Shown: positions 1 through 9,250, counted from the stretch's first letter. The stretch is 30,404 bases of DNA from Ignavibacteria bacterium UBA2373 (GCA_002344005.1 DDTD01000063.1:4394-34797); one strand, 5' to 3'. A program made the numbers and translations. Notes: generated by a model from the sequence alone, not told the origin.

Positions 1-14
1 CAGGCTCAATGACC

Positions 15-299
15 GCATTTCGATTAGCCCCATCCCAATTCCCCGACGGGGAAGGCGAAAAAGAGGGGCGCAGTTTTGGGGTACATAATCCACTCCGTCA
101 GACTGCGTCTGCCACCGAGGAATGAGAAACCGCCCCGTCCGGCGGACACCCCTCCGATGGAGGGGATGAATTTCAGCGGTGGATAAATCCCGAAGGGATG
201 GCACGTTTATAGAATTTGTGTTTGATGTGATGGCGGCTTTTCGTAAACCTATATGGTTTTGAAAACCTTATAGGTTTGGAGACGGAATCCACCCCGTCC
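15..299. repeat. Composite hairpin-rich dispersed repeat, left copy
   Basis: This GC-rich stretch matches, block by block and in the same order, the reverse complement of the right end (30401 down to 30090). Shared blocks include 15-35, 88-128 and the palindrome at 245-277. It contains several short perfect hairpins: CCCC-GACGGGG type at 39-53, CCCTCC/GGAGGG around 150-166, and ATCCC/GGGAT around 187-199. No open reading frame of note lies inside. Its composition is unlike the AT-rich genes nearby. It is probably a repeat present many times in the genome; whether it is mobile cannot be told from here. Confidence 0.8.
245..277. repeat. Near-perfect 33-bp palindrome, left copy
   Basis: Two 16-base arms (245-260 and 262-277) flank a single central G. 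They pair except at one position (T254, where the right-end copy has A). The core reads GGTTTT-G-AAAACC. The right end carries a perfect version at 30111-30143. Confidence 0.8.
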
Positions 300-670
300 A
301 TTTCGACTGATGCGTGAAGTACATCACCCACTGCTCAGCAATGCAGTGTTGTCACGTACATTTAGTATGGATCAACTCATAGTTTTATACACAAACTCTT
401 TGATATGTGGAAGATAAGCGAGTCCGGCGCTGACATTAACCCCACTGTTCTGTCGGCTCAGAAGTGCATTGCGGAAAGAGAAGACCGTGATGGCTGATAA
501 TTATTTCGGGAGAAAAAATCTCATTCTCGTATTTTTGTGGGCGAATGGAGGAAACATCTGTGTATGGTTTCTCTAAGACACAAACCATGAATAAGGTATG
601 TACGCATATCGGTATTTATGGACAAAACGACATTCACGGCATCATTATAGAAGAGCAATCAGGATTCAGC
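300..670. other. Intergenic region upstream of pcrA
   Basis: No convincing gene. A hairpin with arms CACTGC (329-334) and GCAGTG (343-348) lies between two GTAC sites (319-322, 356-359). A TAnnTTTG element, TATTTTTG, lies at 530-537 and could be the -7 part of a Bacteroidota-type promoter, but no TTG is seen at the right distance. A 28-codon reading frame at 490-576 and an in-frame extension of pcrA back to 545 both look like chance. Confidence 0.5.
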
Positions 671-2989
671 ATGAAATTATCACTTATAAAGCAAACAGAC
701 AGCACACAATCAACAATAGAAGGATTGCTCGGGCAATTAAATCCGACACAAAGGCAAGCGGCAGAAACTACCGATGGACCGGTGTTAATTATTGCGGGCG
801 CAGGCAGCGGTAAAACTAGGGTGCTGACTTTCCGGGTTGCTCATTTGATTCAAAAAGGTGTGCTGCCTCAATCCATACTTGCTCTGACTTTTACCAATAA
901 AGCTGCATCGGAAATGAAGTCAAGAATTTCAGCACTTGTGGATCCTTTATTGGCAAAAAAAGTATGGGCGGGTACTTTCCATTCGATTTTTGCACGTATT
1001 TTACGGATTGAAGCGGAATTAATCGGGTATGATTCGACATTTTCTATTTATGATGCCGACGATTCTTTGAGTATTATCCGTGCTTGTATGAATTATGCGG
1101 GTGTTTCGACACAACAAATAACAGCGCAATCAATTCGTGGTAAAATATCACATGCGAAAAATCAAATGATCGGCTGGCAACAGTTCTCAGCAGATGCGGC
1201 ATCTATTAATGATCGGCTGGCAGCAAAAGTGTATCAAGAATATGAAAAACGATTAAAAGCGAATAATGCAATGGATTTTGATGATATTTTATTGTCCATG
1301 ATTCATGTGCTGCGGCTTTTTCCCGATGTGCGCGATAAATATAATGATCGTTTTCGCTATGTTATGGTGGACGAATATCAAGATACAAACAGAGCACAAT
1401 ATACAGCAATACGACTTTTGACGGAAAAACATTCTAATATTTGTGTTGTCGGTGATGATGCACAAAGTATTTATCGGTGGCGCGGAGCTGATATTCGGAA
1501 TATTTTAGAATTTCAAAAAGATTATCCCGAAGTTAAAACTATTCGTTTAGAACAAAATTATCGTTCAACAAAAACGATTTTAGATGCCGCCAACGGTGTC
1601 ATAAAAAATAATCGTAAACAATTAAAAAAGACTATATGGACAGATAATAATGAGGGTGAATTAATTACAGTGATGCCTGCCGAAACTGAGCGTGATGAGG
1701 CAGAAATGATTGTCAATTCCATACAATCGGAAATTCGTCGTAATGATTATGAATATAAAGATTTTGCAGTACTATATCGTACTAATGCTCAATCACAGCC
1801 ATTAGAGGAATCTTTTCGTCGAAATGCTTTGCCTTATACCATTATCGGAGGTATGTCCTTTTATAAAAGAAAAGAAGTCAAAGATACAATGGCATATTTA
1901 CGATTATTGATTAATACGCGCGATGCTGAAAGTGTGGAAAGAGTATTAAATGTTCCTCCTCGCGGCATAGGCGATACATCATTGAAAAAAATCGAGGAAT
2001 ATGCGGCGATGCAAAGTATTTCTTTATATGAAGCATTAACCGAAAACAATGCGATACCTTCCTTACAACCGCGAACAAAAAAATCGGTCAATGGATTTAT
2101 TGCACTTATTGAAAAATATCGTGAATTGCTTAGTGAATTACCCTTAGTGGATGTTATACAAACATATATCGAAGCAACAGGCATTACTCGAATGTACAGC
2201 GATGAGGGAACAGAAGAAGCCCAAGACCGATTGAGAAATATAGAACAAATACTGGCTACAGTTGCGGAATATGCCGAAGAAGAGGAAGAACCGACTTTGG
2301 AAGGATTTTTGCAGCAATTTTCTTTAATGGCAGACGCTGATGACACCGATTTATCAAAAGATTCTATTGCATTAATGACTTTACATGCTGCAAAAGGTTT
2401 AGAATTTCCGGTAGTATTTATTGCAGGCATGGAGCAAGGATTATTTCCACTCGGTAAAGCAATGAATGATCCCGAGGAGGAAGAGGAAGAGCGTCGTTTG
2501 TTGTATGTTGGCATAACTCGAGCAGAAAAAAAAATATATATTAGTCATGCCTCGCGCCGTTATAAATTCGGTCAGCTCGAATTTTCTTTACCTTCGCGTT
2601 TTCTGGGAGAAATTCCTGAGAATTTATTAGAAAACACAAGCGGAGCACGCAGTTCTTATAAAAAAGTGTCTTTTTCCACTGCTAAAGATTTAAGTAAAAG
2701 TATAAATCCCGCTCCGAAAATTAATCCGCCTTCACGCGGTGTGGCTCCGTATCATCAGAAATCTATGCCTGTTTTTGATGATATTCCACAACAAGAATAT
2801 CATTCTCAAATACCGCATGAACAAAAACCGCTTAAAGTCGGCGCAAAAGTAAAACATCCAACTTTTGGCTATGGTACTGTGCGTGGTGTGGCAGGTGTGG
2901 GAAAAGACCGACAAGCAACAGTGTCATTTACTTCTGTCGGTGTTAAAAAATTACTTCTCGAATATGCTAAATTAGAAGTGGTCGGCTAA
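671..2989 (+). CDS. pcrA: ATP-dependent DNA helicase, PcrA/UvrD family (SF1A)
   Basis: A 772-residue 3'-5' DNA helicase of the UvrD/Rep/PcrA family, expected in nucleotide excision repair, mismatch repair and removal of stalled complexes. All superfamily 1 motifs are visible: Q motif LNPTQRQA (23-30), Walker A AGAGSGKTR (42-50), motif II VDEYQDTN (233-240), motif III GDDAQSIYRWRGA (261-273), motif IV LEQNYRST (293-300), motif V TLHAAKGLEF (570-579) and motif VI LLYVGITRAEK (610-620). The C-terminal segment (about 722-770, with HPTFGYGTV) matches the Tudor-like domain that in PcrA contacts RNA polymerase. Length is normal for the family. I chose ATG 671, 22 residues before the Q motif and with AGGA just upstream. 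The frame stays open to ATG 545, but that extra 42-residue stretch does not look like a helicase N-terminus. It is the first gene of a close-packed run. Confidence 0.95.
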   Translation: MKLSLIKQTDSTQSTIEGLLGQLNPTQRQAAETTDGPVLIIAGAGSGKTRVLTFRVAHLIQKGVLPQSILALTFTNKAASEMKSRISALVDPLLAKKVWAGTFHSIFARILRIEAELIGYDSTFSIYDADDSLSIIRACMNYAGVSTQQITAQSIRGKISHAKNQMIGWQQFSADAASINDRLAAKVYQEYEKRLKANNAMDFDDILLSMIHVLRLFPDVRDKYNDRFRYVMVDEYQDTNRAQYTAIRLLTEKHSNICVVGDDAQSIYRWRGADIRNILEFQKDYPEVKTIRLEQNYRSTKTILDAANGVIKNNRKQLKKTIWTDNNEGELITVMPAETERDEAEMIVNSIQSEIRRNDYEYKDFAVLYRTNAQSQPLEESFRRNALPYTIIGGMSFYKRKEVKDTMAYLRLLINTRDAESVERVLNVPPRGIGDTSLKKIEEYAAMQSISLYEALTENNAIPSLQPRTKKSVNGFIALIEKYRELLSELPLVDVIQTYIEATGITRMYSDEGTEEAQDRLRNIEQILATVAEYAEEEEEPTLEGFLQQFSLMADADDTDLSKDSIALMTLHAAKGLEFPVVFIAGMEQGLFPLGKAMNDPEEEEEERRLLYVGITRAEKKIYISHASRRYKFGQLEFSLPSRFLGEIPENLLENTSGARSSYKKVSFSTAKDLSKSINPAPKINPPSRGVAPYHQKSMPVFDDIPQQEYHSQIPHEQKPLKVGAKVKHPTFGYGTVRGVAGVGKDRQATVSFTSVGVKKLLLEYAKLEVVG

Positions 2990-3016
2990 AAAAATATTTA
3001 TTCATGAGAAAGAACA

Positions 3017-3859
3017 ATGTCACATCATACACGCGAACATATTGAGGAATCAATACATAGTATTAGGCAGCATACTTCATTCATTCCTGATATTGCAATA
3101 ATTATGGGGACGGGATTATCTCGCTTGGCGGATAATATTCAATGTGATGCCATTATACCCTACAAAGAAATTCCTCATTTTGTCATACCGACGGTCGAAA
3201 CACATGAAGGAAGATTACTTTTTGGTATGATGCATGGAAAAAATGTTGTAGCTATGCAAGGACGCTTCCATTATTATGAGGGATATTCGATGAAGGAAAT
3301 TACCTTTCCTGTTCGGGTCATGAATGCTTTGGGAGCAAAAATATTGATTATGTGTAATGCTACGGGCGGATTAAATCCTAATTACAGAAAAGGTGATATT
3401 GTTATTATTGATGATCATATTAATTTACAATACGAAAATCCTTTACGCGGTAAAAATGATAATCGGCTCGGACCGCGTTTTCCTGATATGATTGAACCAT
3501 ATTCTCGGGAACTTATTGCACTTTCAGAAAAAACAGCATTGGAACACCGGATTCCCATACATCGCGGTGTATATGTGTCGGTTCCCGGACCTAATTTAGA
3601 AACAAAAGCAGAATATCGTTTTTTACGCTTGATAGGTGCTGATGTTGTGGGAATGAGCACGGTACCTGAAACCATAGTTGCTGTTCATTGCGGTATGAAA
3701 GTGCTTGCATTTTCTATTGTCACTGATGAATGTTTTCCTGATACTTTGCAACCTGTTTCCGTAGAAGATATTATTGCCACAGCAAATAAGACCGAACCGA
3801 TATTAGCACATTTAATTGAACATATTGTTCATACTATCCCGACAATGGAGGAGAAATAA
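3017..3859 (+). CDS. punA: Purine nucleoside phosphorylase, trimeric class (PNP-I type)
   Basis: A 280-residue enzyme that splits purine nucleosides with phosphate into base and ribose-1-phosphate in cytoplasmic purine salvage. Family landmarks: phosphate loop MGTGLS (30-35; Thr in place of the usual Ser), QGRFHYYEGYS (81-91) with the phosphate-binding Arg/His, NATGGLNP (114-121), the base-binding Glu in NLETKAEYR (193-201), and VGMSTVPE (211-218). The residue that aligns with human Asn243, which contacts the 6-oxo group of the purine, is Asp237 here (VTDECF, 235-240). This may alter base preference. The gene starts 27 bases after pcrA with an AGAAAG-like stretch upstream, and ends two bases before the aminopeptidase gene, so co-transcription is likely. 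Confidence 0.92.
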   Translation: MSHHTREHIEESIHSIRQHTSFIPDIAIIMGTGLSRLADNIQCDAIIPYKEIPHFVIPTVETHEGRLLFGMMHGKNVVAMQGRFHYYEGYSMKEITFPVRVMNALGAKILIMCNATGGLNPNYRKGDIVIIDDHINLQYENPLRGKNDNRLGPRFPDMIEPYSRELIALSEKTALEHRIPIHRGVYVSVPGPNLETKAEYRFLRLIGADVVGMSTVPETIVAVHCGMKVLAFSIVTDECFPDTLQPVSVEDIIATANKTEPILAHLIEHIVHTIPTMEEK

Positions 3860-3861
3860 CT

Positions 3862-5835
3862 ATGAAAATAATGCAACTATATAAAAAAGCTTTTTTCGTA
3901 ATTATTGCAATATTGTGCAATATTGTCATTGTATTCGGGCAGCAGCAGCCACCTGACCCTTTGGCATATAATGTACAGCCTTTTGATGTATTGCATTATG
4001 ATGTGATGCTTGATTTACGTCAATCGCCGCCATCAAGACAAACAAACGGTATATGTCGCATATATGTAGTTTGGAAAGAAAATCCGGAAAAGAAAGTTTT
4101 TATGTTTCATTTACGGAGTTTGACCATTGATTCTGTGCAAAGTAATGGAATAAAAATAGAATCGAAAGTACAAGGAAAAGAAAATGAAGCGACATTTCAT
4201 TATACGGTTGCAGCTCCGGATAATGCCAAAGTCGGTGATACAACAATTTATACCGTGTGGTATAAAGGTATAATGACAGATGAATATGGCTCAGGTTCAT
4301 GGGGCGGTGTTTCTTCAAGTGACAGCACAGTCTATGCGCTTGGTGTTGGTTTTCAAGCAAATTATGTTTCGACAACGCAACACTGGATGCCATGTTATGA
4401 TCATCCTTCTGATAAAGCGACATATAAGGGGACATTTTTGGTAAAAAAAGGCATTGCTGTTGCATCAAATGGTTTGATGAAAAAAAGAGATATAGATGAC
4501 AGTCTGTCTCAATATGAATGGACTCATAATTATCCCTGTGCAACGTATTTATTGACATTTTCCGCTGCACCGTATATGATAATGGAATTTGGTGACGATA
4601 CATTGCCGATGATGGTTTTTGCACGCCGACGCGATACATCCGCTGTAAGAACATCGTTTCGTTTATTGCCACGCATGGCGGCAACATATTCGCGATTATT
4701 CGGTGAATATCCTTTTGAAAAAATTGGATATTGCCTTACCCAAAAAGGCGCCATGGAACATCAAACCATGATTGCATATAATACTTCATTAGCCCAAAGT
4801 AAAGATACCGTTAATCCTGTGGCAGCACATGAATTGGCTCATCAATGGTTTGGTGATTTGGTGTCGCCGATTGATTTTCGTCATGCATGGTTAAATGAAT
4901 CATTTGCCACCTATTGTGAATCTGCATGGTATGAAGAATTATTTGGGTTTGATAAAGGATTTATCACTAATCAGCACACTAAATCTTTGACCTATATCAA
5001 TACAATATTAAAAAATGAAAAAGCATTGCCACTCTATGATTATTCACGTACAGCTCCATCATCTAATTATCCTGAAACTATTTATCAAAAAGGTGCGGTT
5101 GTCTTGGGGATGTTACGTTATGCCATAGGCACAGAAAATTTCTATAAAACAATGCGTCGTTATTTGCAAACATATTCATACAGAAATGCTTCTACAGACT
5201 CGCTGCAAAGTATTATTGAGGAAGTGACAGGAAAATCAATGACTGATTTTTTCCGCCAATGGATTTATCAAAAAGGAATTCCTGAAATCAAAGTTATTCA
5301 TAAAAACACGGATGATTCAACAAAAGAAATAACCATCTCACAAGTACAAAATGCAGAATATGGTACATATACGAATATGCCGATAGAAATAGGATTTGTG
5401 CGAAAAAATGGACAGCCCACACTCTATACAATGGTAACAGTCAATAAGAATGAAGAAGTGTTTACAATCACACATTTACCGACAGATATTGACAGAATAA
5501 CCATCAATCAAGGTCCCACAACACGCACATTGGTACGAGTGCAAAGTATTGTGGATATTACCTCGATTGCGGAAAATAGCCCTACTGATGACGATATGAG
5601 TATTTCACCCATTCCTGCCAATGGTTTTATTTCAATAAAAATACATAATCCACAGTATAACGGTTTGTCTATTATCAATCAGCAAGGTACTGTATTCCCA
5701 TGGAACAATAATACCATATCCGAATCTGATACTATAAGAATTGATACACGCGATTGGATTGAGGGTTTATATTTTATTCGTATTGATTATCCGAATGGAG
5801 CTATTTCAAAACCTGTGCTGATTATGCGGGACTAA
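3862..5835 (+). CDS. Secreted M1-family zinc aminopeptidase with T9SS sorting domain
   Basis: A 657-residue protein with a signal peptide (hydrophobic 11-25, likely cleavage near VFG-QQ). The gluzincin site is HELAHQW (323-329) with the third zinc ligand Glu346 in LNESFATY, exactly the HExxH-18-E spacing. The exopeptidase motif is GAMEHQT (296-302), and a catalytic Tyr is expected at Tyr408 in IYQKGAVVL. M1 enzymes remove N-terminal residues from peptides. The last ~80 residues (about 579-657: ISPIPANGFISIKI, then a GLYFIRID strand) form a typical type A T9SS C-terminal sorting domain, so the enzyme is probably exported across the outer membrane and attached to the surface or released. The start has GGAGGAG eight bases upstream, inside the end of punA. 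Only the sorting tail is unusual compared with cytoplasmic PepN. Confidence 0.93.
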   Translation: MKIMQLYKKAFFVIIAILCNIVIVFGQQQPPDPLAYNVQPFDVLHYDVMLDLRQSPPSRQTNGICRIYVVWKENPEKKVFMFHLRSLTIDSVQSNGIKIESKVQGKENEATFHYTVAAPDNAKVGDTTIYTVWYKGIMTDEYGSGSWGGVSSSDSTVYALGVGFQANYVSTTQHWMPCYDHPSDKATYKGTFLVKKGIAVASNGLMKKRDIDDSLSQYEWTHNYPCATYLLTFSAAPYMIMEFGDDTLPMMVFARRRDTSAVRTSFRLLPRMAATYSRLFGEYPFEKIGYCLTQKGAMEHQTMIAYNTSLAQSKDTVNPVAAHELAHQWFGDLVSPIDFRHAWLNESFATYCESAWYEELFGFDKGFITNQHTKSLTYINTILKNEKALPLYDYSRTAPSSNYPETIYQKGAVVLGMLRYAIGTENFYKTMRRYLQTYSYRNASTDSLQSIIEEVTGKSMTDFFRQWIYQKGIPEIKVIHKNTDDSTKEITISQVQNAEYGTYTNMPIEIGFVRKNGQPTLYTMVTVNKNEEVFTITHLPTDIDRITINQGPTTRTLVRVQSIVDITSIAENSPTDDDMSISPIPANGFISIKIHNPQYNGLSIINQQGTVFPWNNNTISESDTIRIDTRDWIEGLYFIRIDYPNGAISKPVLIMRD

Positions 5836-5838
5836 ACA

Positions 5839-7110
5839 GTGAGTATTTTCATAATAATAGACAATAATAACAAAGTAATGACATTGTTTTTCATAGTATT
5901 ACTATTGTCAATTTCATCTATTTCTCTTGTAGCTCAACCCATGAAGTTGGGTATTGATAATTTGGTGGAAACAAATTTTGAAATTTTACGCGATAAAAAA
6001 ATAGGATTACTTACAAATTCTGCATGTAGAACAAGTTCATTAGTATCAACGCCGGAAGCCTTTCTCCGATCAAAAAATTGTACACTATCAGTACTTCTTA
6101 CTCCTGAGCATGGCTATTATGCGGGTGTTCCGGCAGGAGAATATGTACCTGATGACAGCTTGTGGAATATTCCTGCTTATTCGCTTTATGGAAAAAATCG
6201 TCGTCCCACACAGGCGATGCTTTCGCAATGTGATGTTATTGTTGCCGATATTCAAGATATTGGGATTCGTTCTTATACATTTATCAGCACATTATTACAA
6301 GTAATGGATGCCTGTGCAGAATATGGAAAACCAATCTATGTTCTTGATAGACCTAATCCGCTTGGGGGTGTGCTTATTGATGGAAATATTCCCGAAATAT
6401 TATCATTTGTGTGTGCTTTACCCGTTCCCTATATTCATGGATGTACAATAGGCGAATTAGCGCAAATGGCAAATAATGAAGGATGGTTAGGAAAAAATAT
6501 AGATGGAAAAAGTCGTCGTTGTTCTTTAACTGTTGTGAAAATGAAGCGATGGAACAGAACAATGCATTGGGAAAAAACGGGTTTACCATTTATCCCAACT
6601 TCACCCAATATTATTTCACCGGAAACAATTCGCAGTGCAGCCATCACGGGTGTATTGGGAGAATTAAGTATTGTTTCAATTGGTATTGGTACTCCAATGC
6701 CATTTCGTTGGTGCAGTATGCCTGATATATCCGCCGATACATTATTGGGTGCATTATCTCTGAAAAAAAATGATTCGATTATTGCTATAAGTTCTGCATT
6801 TTATCCGCAATTCGGAAAATTTGCAAAAAAACGGTGTTATGGAATATTATTCCATTGCCCTCCGTCACAATCCGTACCGTATTTTTCGCTCGGTTTGGAG
6901 CTATGTAAGACGCTTGTATCTGTCTATCCTTTATTATTTGATAAAAACACTGTGCAAAACAATAATAAAGAGATGTTTATCAAGGTATTGGGAAATAAGA
7001 AATTAGCCGAAGCACTTCTTAACGGCGATCATGCAATGGTAAAACAATTATCGGTGTCGGGTCTTGAAGAATATCGTACAATGCGAGAAAAATATCTTTT
7101 ATATAAATAA
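5839..7110 (+). CDS. DUF1343 / NamZ-like exo-beta-N-acetylmuramidase, exported
   Basis: A 423-residue protein (410 if started at ATG 5878) of the DUF1343 family, whose studied member NamZ removes terminal N-acetylmuramic acid from peptidoglycan fragments. Conserved stretches: GLLTNSACR (56-64), LTPEHGYYAG (87-96), PAYSLYGKNRRPT (112-124), VADIQDIGIRSYT (135-147), VLDRPNPLGG (168-177), HGCTIGELA (200-208) and PTSPNI (253-258). The usual EGTN-x-S-x-GRGT block is replaced by GELSIVSIGIGT (274-285), so it is divergent there and activity is not certain. A hydrophobic stretch ending LVA-QP suggests a signal peptide. The GTG at 5839 begins three bases after the previous stop and has GGGA upstream; ATG 5878 lacks a ribosome site but gives a more ordinary signal peptide. 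Start unresolved. Confidence 0.82.
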   Translation: MSIFIIIDNNNKVMTLFFIVLLLSISSISLVAQPMKLGIDNLVETNFEILRDKKIGLLTNSACRTSSLVSTPEAFLRSKNCTLSVLLTPEHGYYAGVPAGEYVPDDSLWNIPAYSLYGKNRRPTQAMLSQCDVIVADIQDIGIRSYTFISTLLQVMDACAEYGKPIYVLDRPNPLGGVLIDGNIPEILSFVCALPVPYIHGCTIGELAQMANNEGWLGKNIDGKSRRCSLTVVKMKRWNRTMHWEKTGLPFIPTSPNIISPETIRSAAITGVLGELSIVSIGIGTPMPFRWCSMPDISADTLLGALSLKKNDSIIAISSAFYPQFGKFAKKRCYGILFHCPPSQSVPYFSLGLELCKTLVSVYPLLFDKNTVQNNNKEMFIKVLGNKKLAEALLNGDHAMVKQLSVSGLEEYRTMREKYLLYK

Positions 7111-7154
7111 TACAGTATCAATGCTATTTTTATGTTTCACACATTAATATATTT

Positions 7155-8699
7155 ATGAGTAATCGTCTTGAAAAATTAGAACAACTCCGCAAAGAAGCAA
7201 TGCTCGGCGGTGGCGAAAAGCGCATTGCAGATCAACATAAGAAAGGAAAATTAACAGCGCGTGAACGCTTGGATTTATTGCTTGATGAAGGTAGCTTTGA
7301 AGAATTGGATATGTTTGCGCGTCATCGTTCCAATAAATTCGGCTTAGATAAAAATCGTCCTCTCGGTGATGGTGTTGTCACAGGCACTGGTACAATTAAT
7401 GGAAAAATTGTCTGTGTGTTTTCACAAGATTTTACGGTCTTTGGTGGCTCTTTATCAGAAGTTCATGCCGAAAAAATATGTAAAATCATGGATTTAGCTA
7501 TGAAAATAGGTGCTCCTGTGATTGGATTAAACGATTCGGGCGGCGCACGTATTCAAGAAGGCGTGGTATCGCTTGGCGGTTATGCTGATATATTTTTACG
7601 TAATACAATGGCAAGCGGTGTTATTCCTCAAATTTCCGTTATTTTAGGTCCTTGTGCAGGCGGTGCTGTCTATTCACCGGCAATTACCGATTTTGTATTT
7701 ATGGTAAAAAATTCTTCATATATGTTTGTGACAGGTCCAAATGTTGTGAAAACTGTGACGCATGAAGAAGTGACATTTGAAGAACTCGGTGGTGCCGATA
7801 CACATTCATCAAAATCCGGTGTATCACATTTTTCAGCAGAAAATGAAGTGGAATGTTTACAGATGGTTCGTCGTCTGGTTGAATTTTTACCATCAAGCAA
7901 TAAATCACCTTTACCGAAAATACCAACTGCGGATAAATCCGATCGTTTGTGTACTCGTTTAGATTCGATTATTCCTGCTAATCCAAATCAACCCTATGAT
8001 ATTAAAGATGTGATTATGGAAGTGGTGGATGAGCGTGATTTTTTTGAAGTACATGCTGATTATGCTACCAATATTGTGGTGGGTTTTTCCACACTTAATG
8101 GAATGCCGGTGGGAATTGTGGCAAATCAGCCTGCATCAATGGCTGGCGTTTTGGATATTAATAGCAGTATAAAAGGTGCGCGATTTGTTCGTTTTTGTGA
8201 TGCTTTTAATATTCCTCTTGTGGTGTTTGAGGATGTTCCGGGATTTTTGCCGGGAACCGACCAAGAATGGCGCGGAATTATTCGCAGTGGTGCAAAATTA
8301 TTATATGCTTTTTGTGAAGCAACAGTACCTAAAGTCACCGTTATTACGAGAAAAGCGTATGGGGGTGCTTATGATGTGATGAATTCTAAGCATATTCGCG
8401 GTGATTATAATATAGCGTGGGTTACAGCCGAAATTGCGGTTATGGGTGCAAAAGGTGCTGTGGAAATTTTATTCCATAAAGAAATTGCTCAGTCAGATGA
8501 TAAAGCTGCGCGGGCTGCTGCACTCGAAGCTGACTATAATGAACAATTTGCCAATCCTTATGAAGCTGCCGAACGCGGGTATGTTGATGATGTGATTATT
8601 CCGAGTGAAACACGTAAGCGTTTAATCAGAGCTTTGACATTGCTCCAAACAAAACAAGATACAAATCCTTGGAAAAAACATGGAAATATACCTTTGTAA
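7155..8699 (+). CDS. pccB: Acyl-CoA (propionyl-CoA) carboxylase, carboxyltransferase beta subunit
   Basis: A 514-residue carboxyltransferase that moves CO2 from carboxybiotin to acyl-CoA, typically propionyl-CoA to methylmalonyl-CoA. It is recognised by GKLTARERLDLLLDEGSFEE (31-50), the first oxyanion region SGGARIQEG (128-136), GPCAGGAVYSPA (166-177), and the second oxyanion region RKAYGGAYDVMNSKH (399-413). Asp407 in GGAYDVM matches the residue associated, as I recall from work on Streptomyces PccB, with propionyl-CoA preference. A methylmalonyl-CoA decarboxylase alpha subunit (MmdA) is very similar and cannot be excluded, because no biotin carboxylase, biotin carrier or decarboxylase membrane subunit lies nearby. 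It begins 44 bases after the NamZ-like gene and is followed by a strong terminator, so it probably closes the first operon. Confidence 0.9.
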   Translation: MSNRLEKLEQLRKEAMLGGGEKRIADQHKKGKLTARERLDLLLDEGSFEELDMFARHRSNKFGLDKNRPLGDGVVTGTGTINGKIVCVFSQDFTVFGGSLSEVHAEKICKIMDLAMKIGAPVIGLNDSGGARIQEGVVSLGGYADIFLRNTMASGVIPQISVILGPCAGGAVYSPAITDFVFMVKNSSYMFVTGPNVVKTVTHEEVTFEELGGADTHSSKSGVSHFSAENEVECLQMVRRLVEFLPSSNKSPLPKIPTADKSDRLCTRLDSIIPANPNQPYDIKDVIMEVVDERDFFEVHADYATNIVVGFSTLNGMPVGIVANQPASMAGVLDINSSIKGARFVRFCDAFNIPLVVFEDVPGFLPGTDQEWRGIIRSGAKLLYAFCEATVPKVTVITRKAYGGAYDVMNSKHIRGDYNIAWVTAEIAVMGAKGAVEILFHKEIAQSDDKAARAAALEADYNEQFANPYEAAERGYVDDVIIPSETRKRLIRALTLLQTKQDTNPWKKHGNIPL

Positions 8700-8718
8700 T
8701 TATTAATAATGAAGATTA

Positions 8719-8752
8719 AGCGAATATTATGTATAGTATTCGCTTTTTTTTT
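8719..8752 (+). terminator. Rho-independent terminator after pccB
   Basis: Perfect 8-base arms AGCGAATA (8719-8726) and TATTCGCT (8737-8744) with a 10-base loop, followed by an unbroken run of nine T (8744-8752). It begins 20 bases after the pccB stop. An upstream ATG of the next reading frame (8729) lies inside this hairpin, which argues for the later start at 8777. Confidence 0.88.
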
Positions 8753-8776
8753 GACGAATTATTTCTAGAATATACT

Positions 8777-9250
8777 ATGACACAAGCACAAAGTCTGGCA
8801 CAACGTTGTCGGGAAGTCTTTCTTGATGGCTTTTGGATTGCCAATACAAATTATTATGATCAATTATCTCGCATATCATGGACACAGGCATGTCATTCTG
8901 TTAATGGTCGTAATTCAATAGCAGCACTCACCCTACATATGCACTATTATATTGCGGGATTATTGCGCTTTTTTCAATCGGGAGTTCTTGATATATCCGA
9001 TAAATTCAGTTTTTCCGGTACATTACCGCAATCGGAAGACTCTTGGATGGCTCTGAGACAAGAATTTTTTCGTGATGCAGAATATTTTGTCAATTGGGTT
9101 TCTCTGTTCAGTGATGAACAATTACGGTCTGTGTTTTTTAAGGAAGAATATGGCACATATCAAAGAAATATTGAAGCCATGATTGAACATGCTTACTATC
9201 ACTTGGGGCAAATTACGCTTTTAGCAAAAATTATGGATAATCAAGAATAA
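8777..9250 (+). CDS. DinB-like putative metal-binding protein
   Basis: A 157-residue, all-helical soluble protein without signal peptide. It shows the DinB/YfiT four-helix pattern: a His-containing second helix LTLHMHYYIAG (51-61; His54 or His56) and a final helix EHAYYHLGQI (137-146) with His138 and His142, giving the usual metal-binding His triad. DinB-like proteins include thiol transferases and many members of unknown role; no substrate can be named here. Start choice: the frame opens at 8729, but that codon is inside the pccB terminator, and ATG 8777 (MTQAQSL) gives a normal DinB length. It stands alone between the terminator and a 361-base gap. No terminator of its own is evident. Confidence 0.75.
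   Translation: MTQAQSLAQRCREVFLDGFWIANTNYYDQLSRISWTQACHSVNGRNSIAALTLHMHYYIAGLLRFFQSGVLDISDKFSFSGTLPQSEDSWMALRQEFFRDAEYFVNWVSLFSDEQLRSVFFKEEYGTYQRNIEAMIEHAYYHLGQITLLAKIMDNQE

Noticed and set aside
490..576. 28-codon reading frame MADNYFGRKN... before pcrA
   Set aside because: Short, no clear ribosome site, no recognisable feature.
545..670. 42-residue N-terminal extension of the helicase
   Set aside because: Not helicase-like in sequence; ATG 671 has an AGGA site and gives the normal distance to the Q motif.
1861..2514. 217-residue minus-strand reading frame inside pcrA
   Set aside because: Very Ser-rich shadow of the helicase frame, with all helicase motifs VI and V explained on the plus strand.
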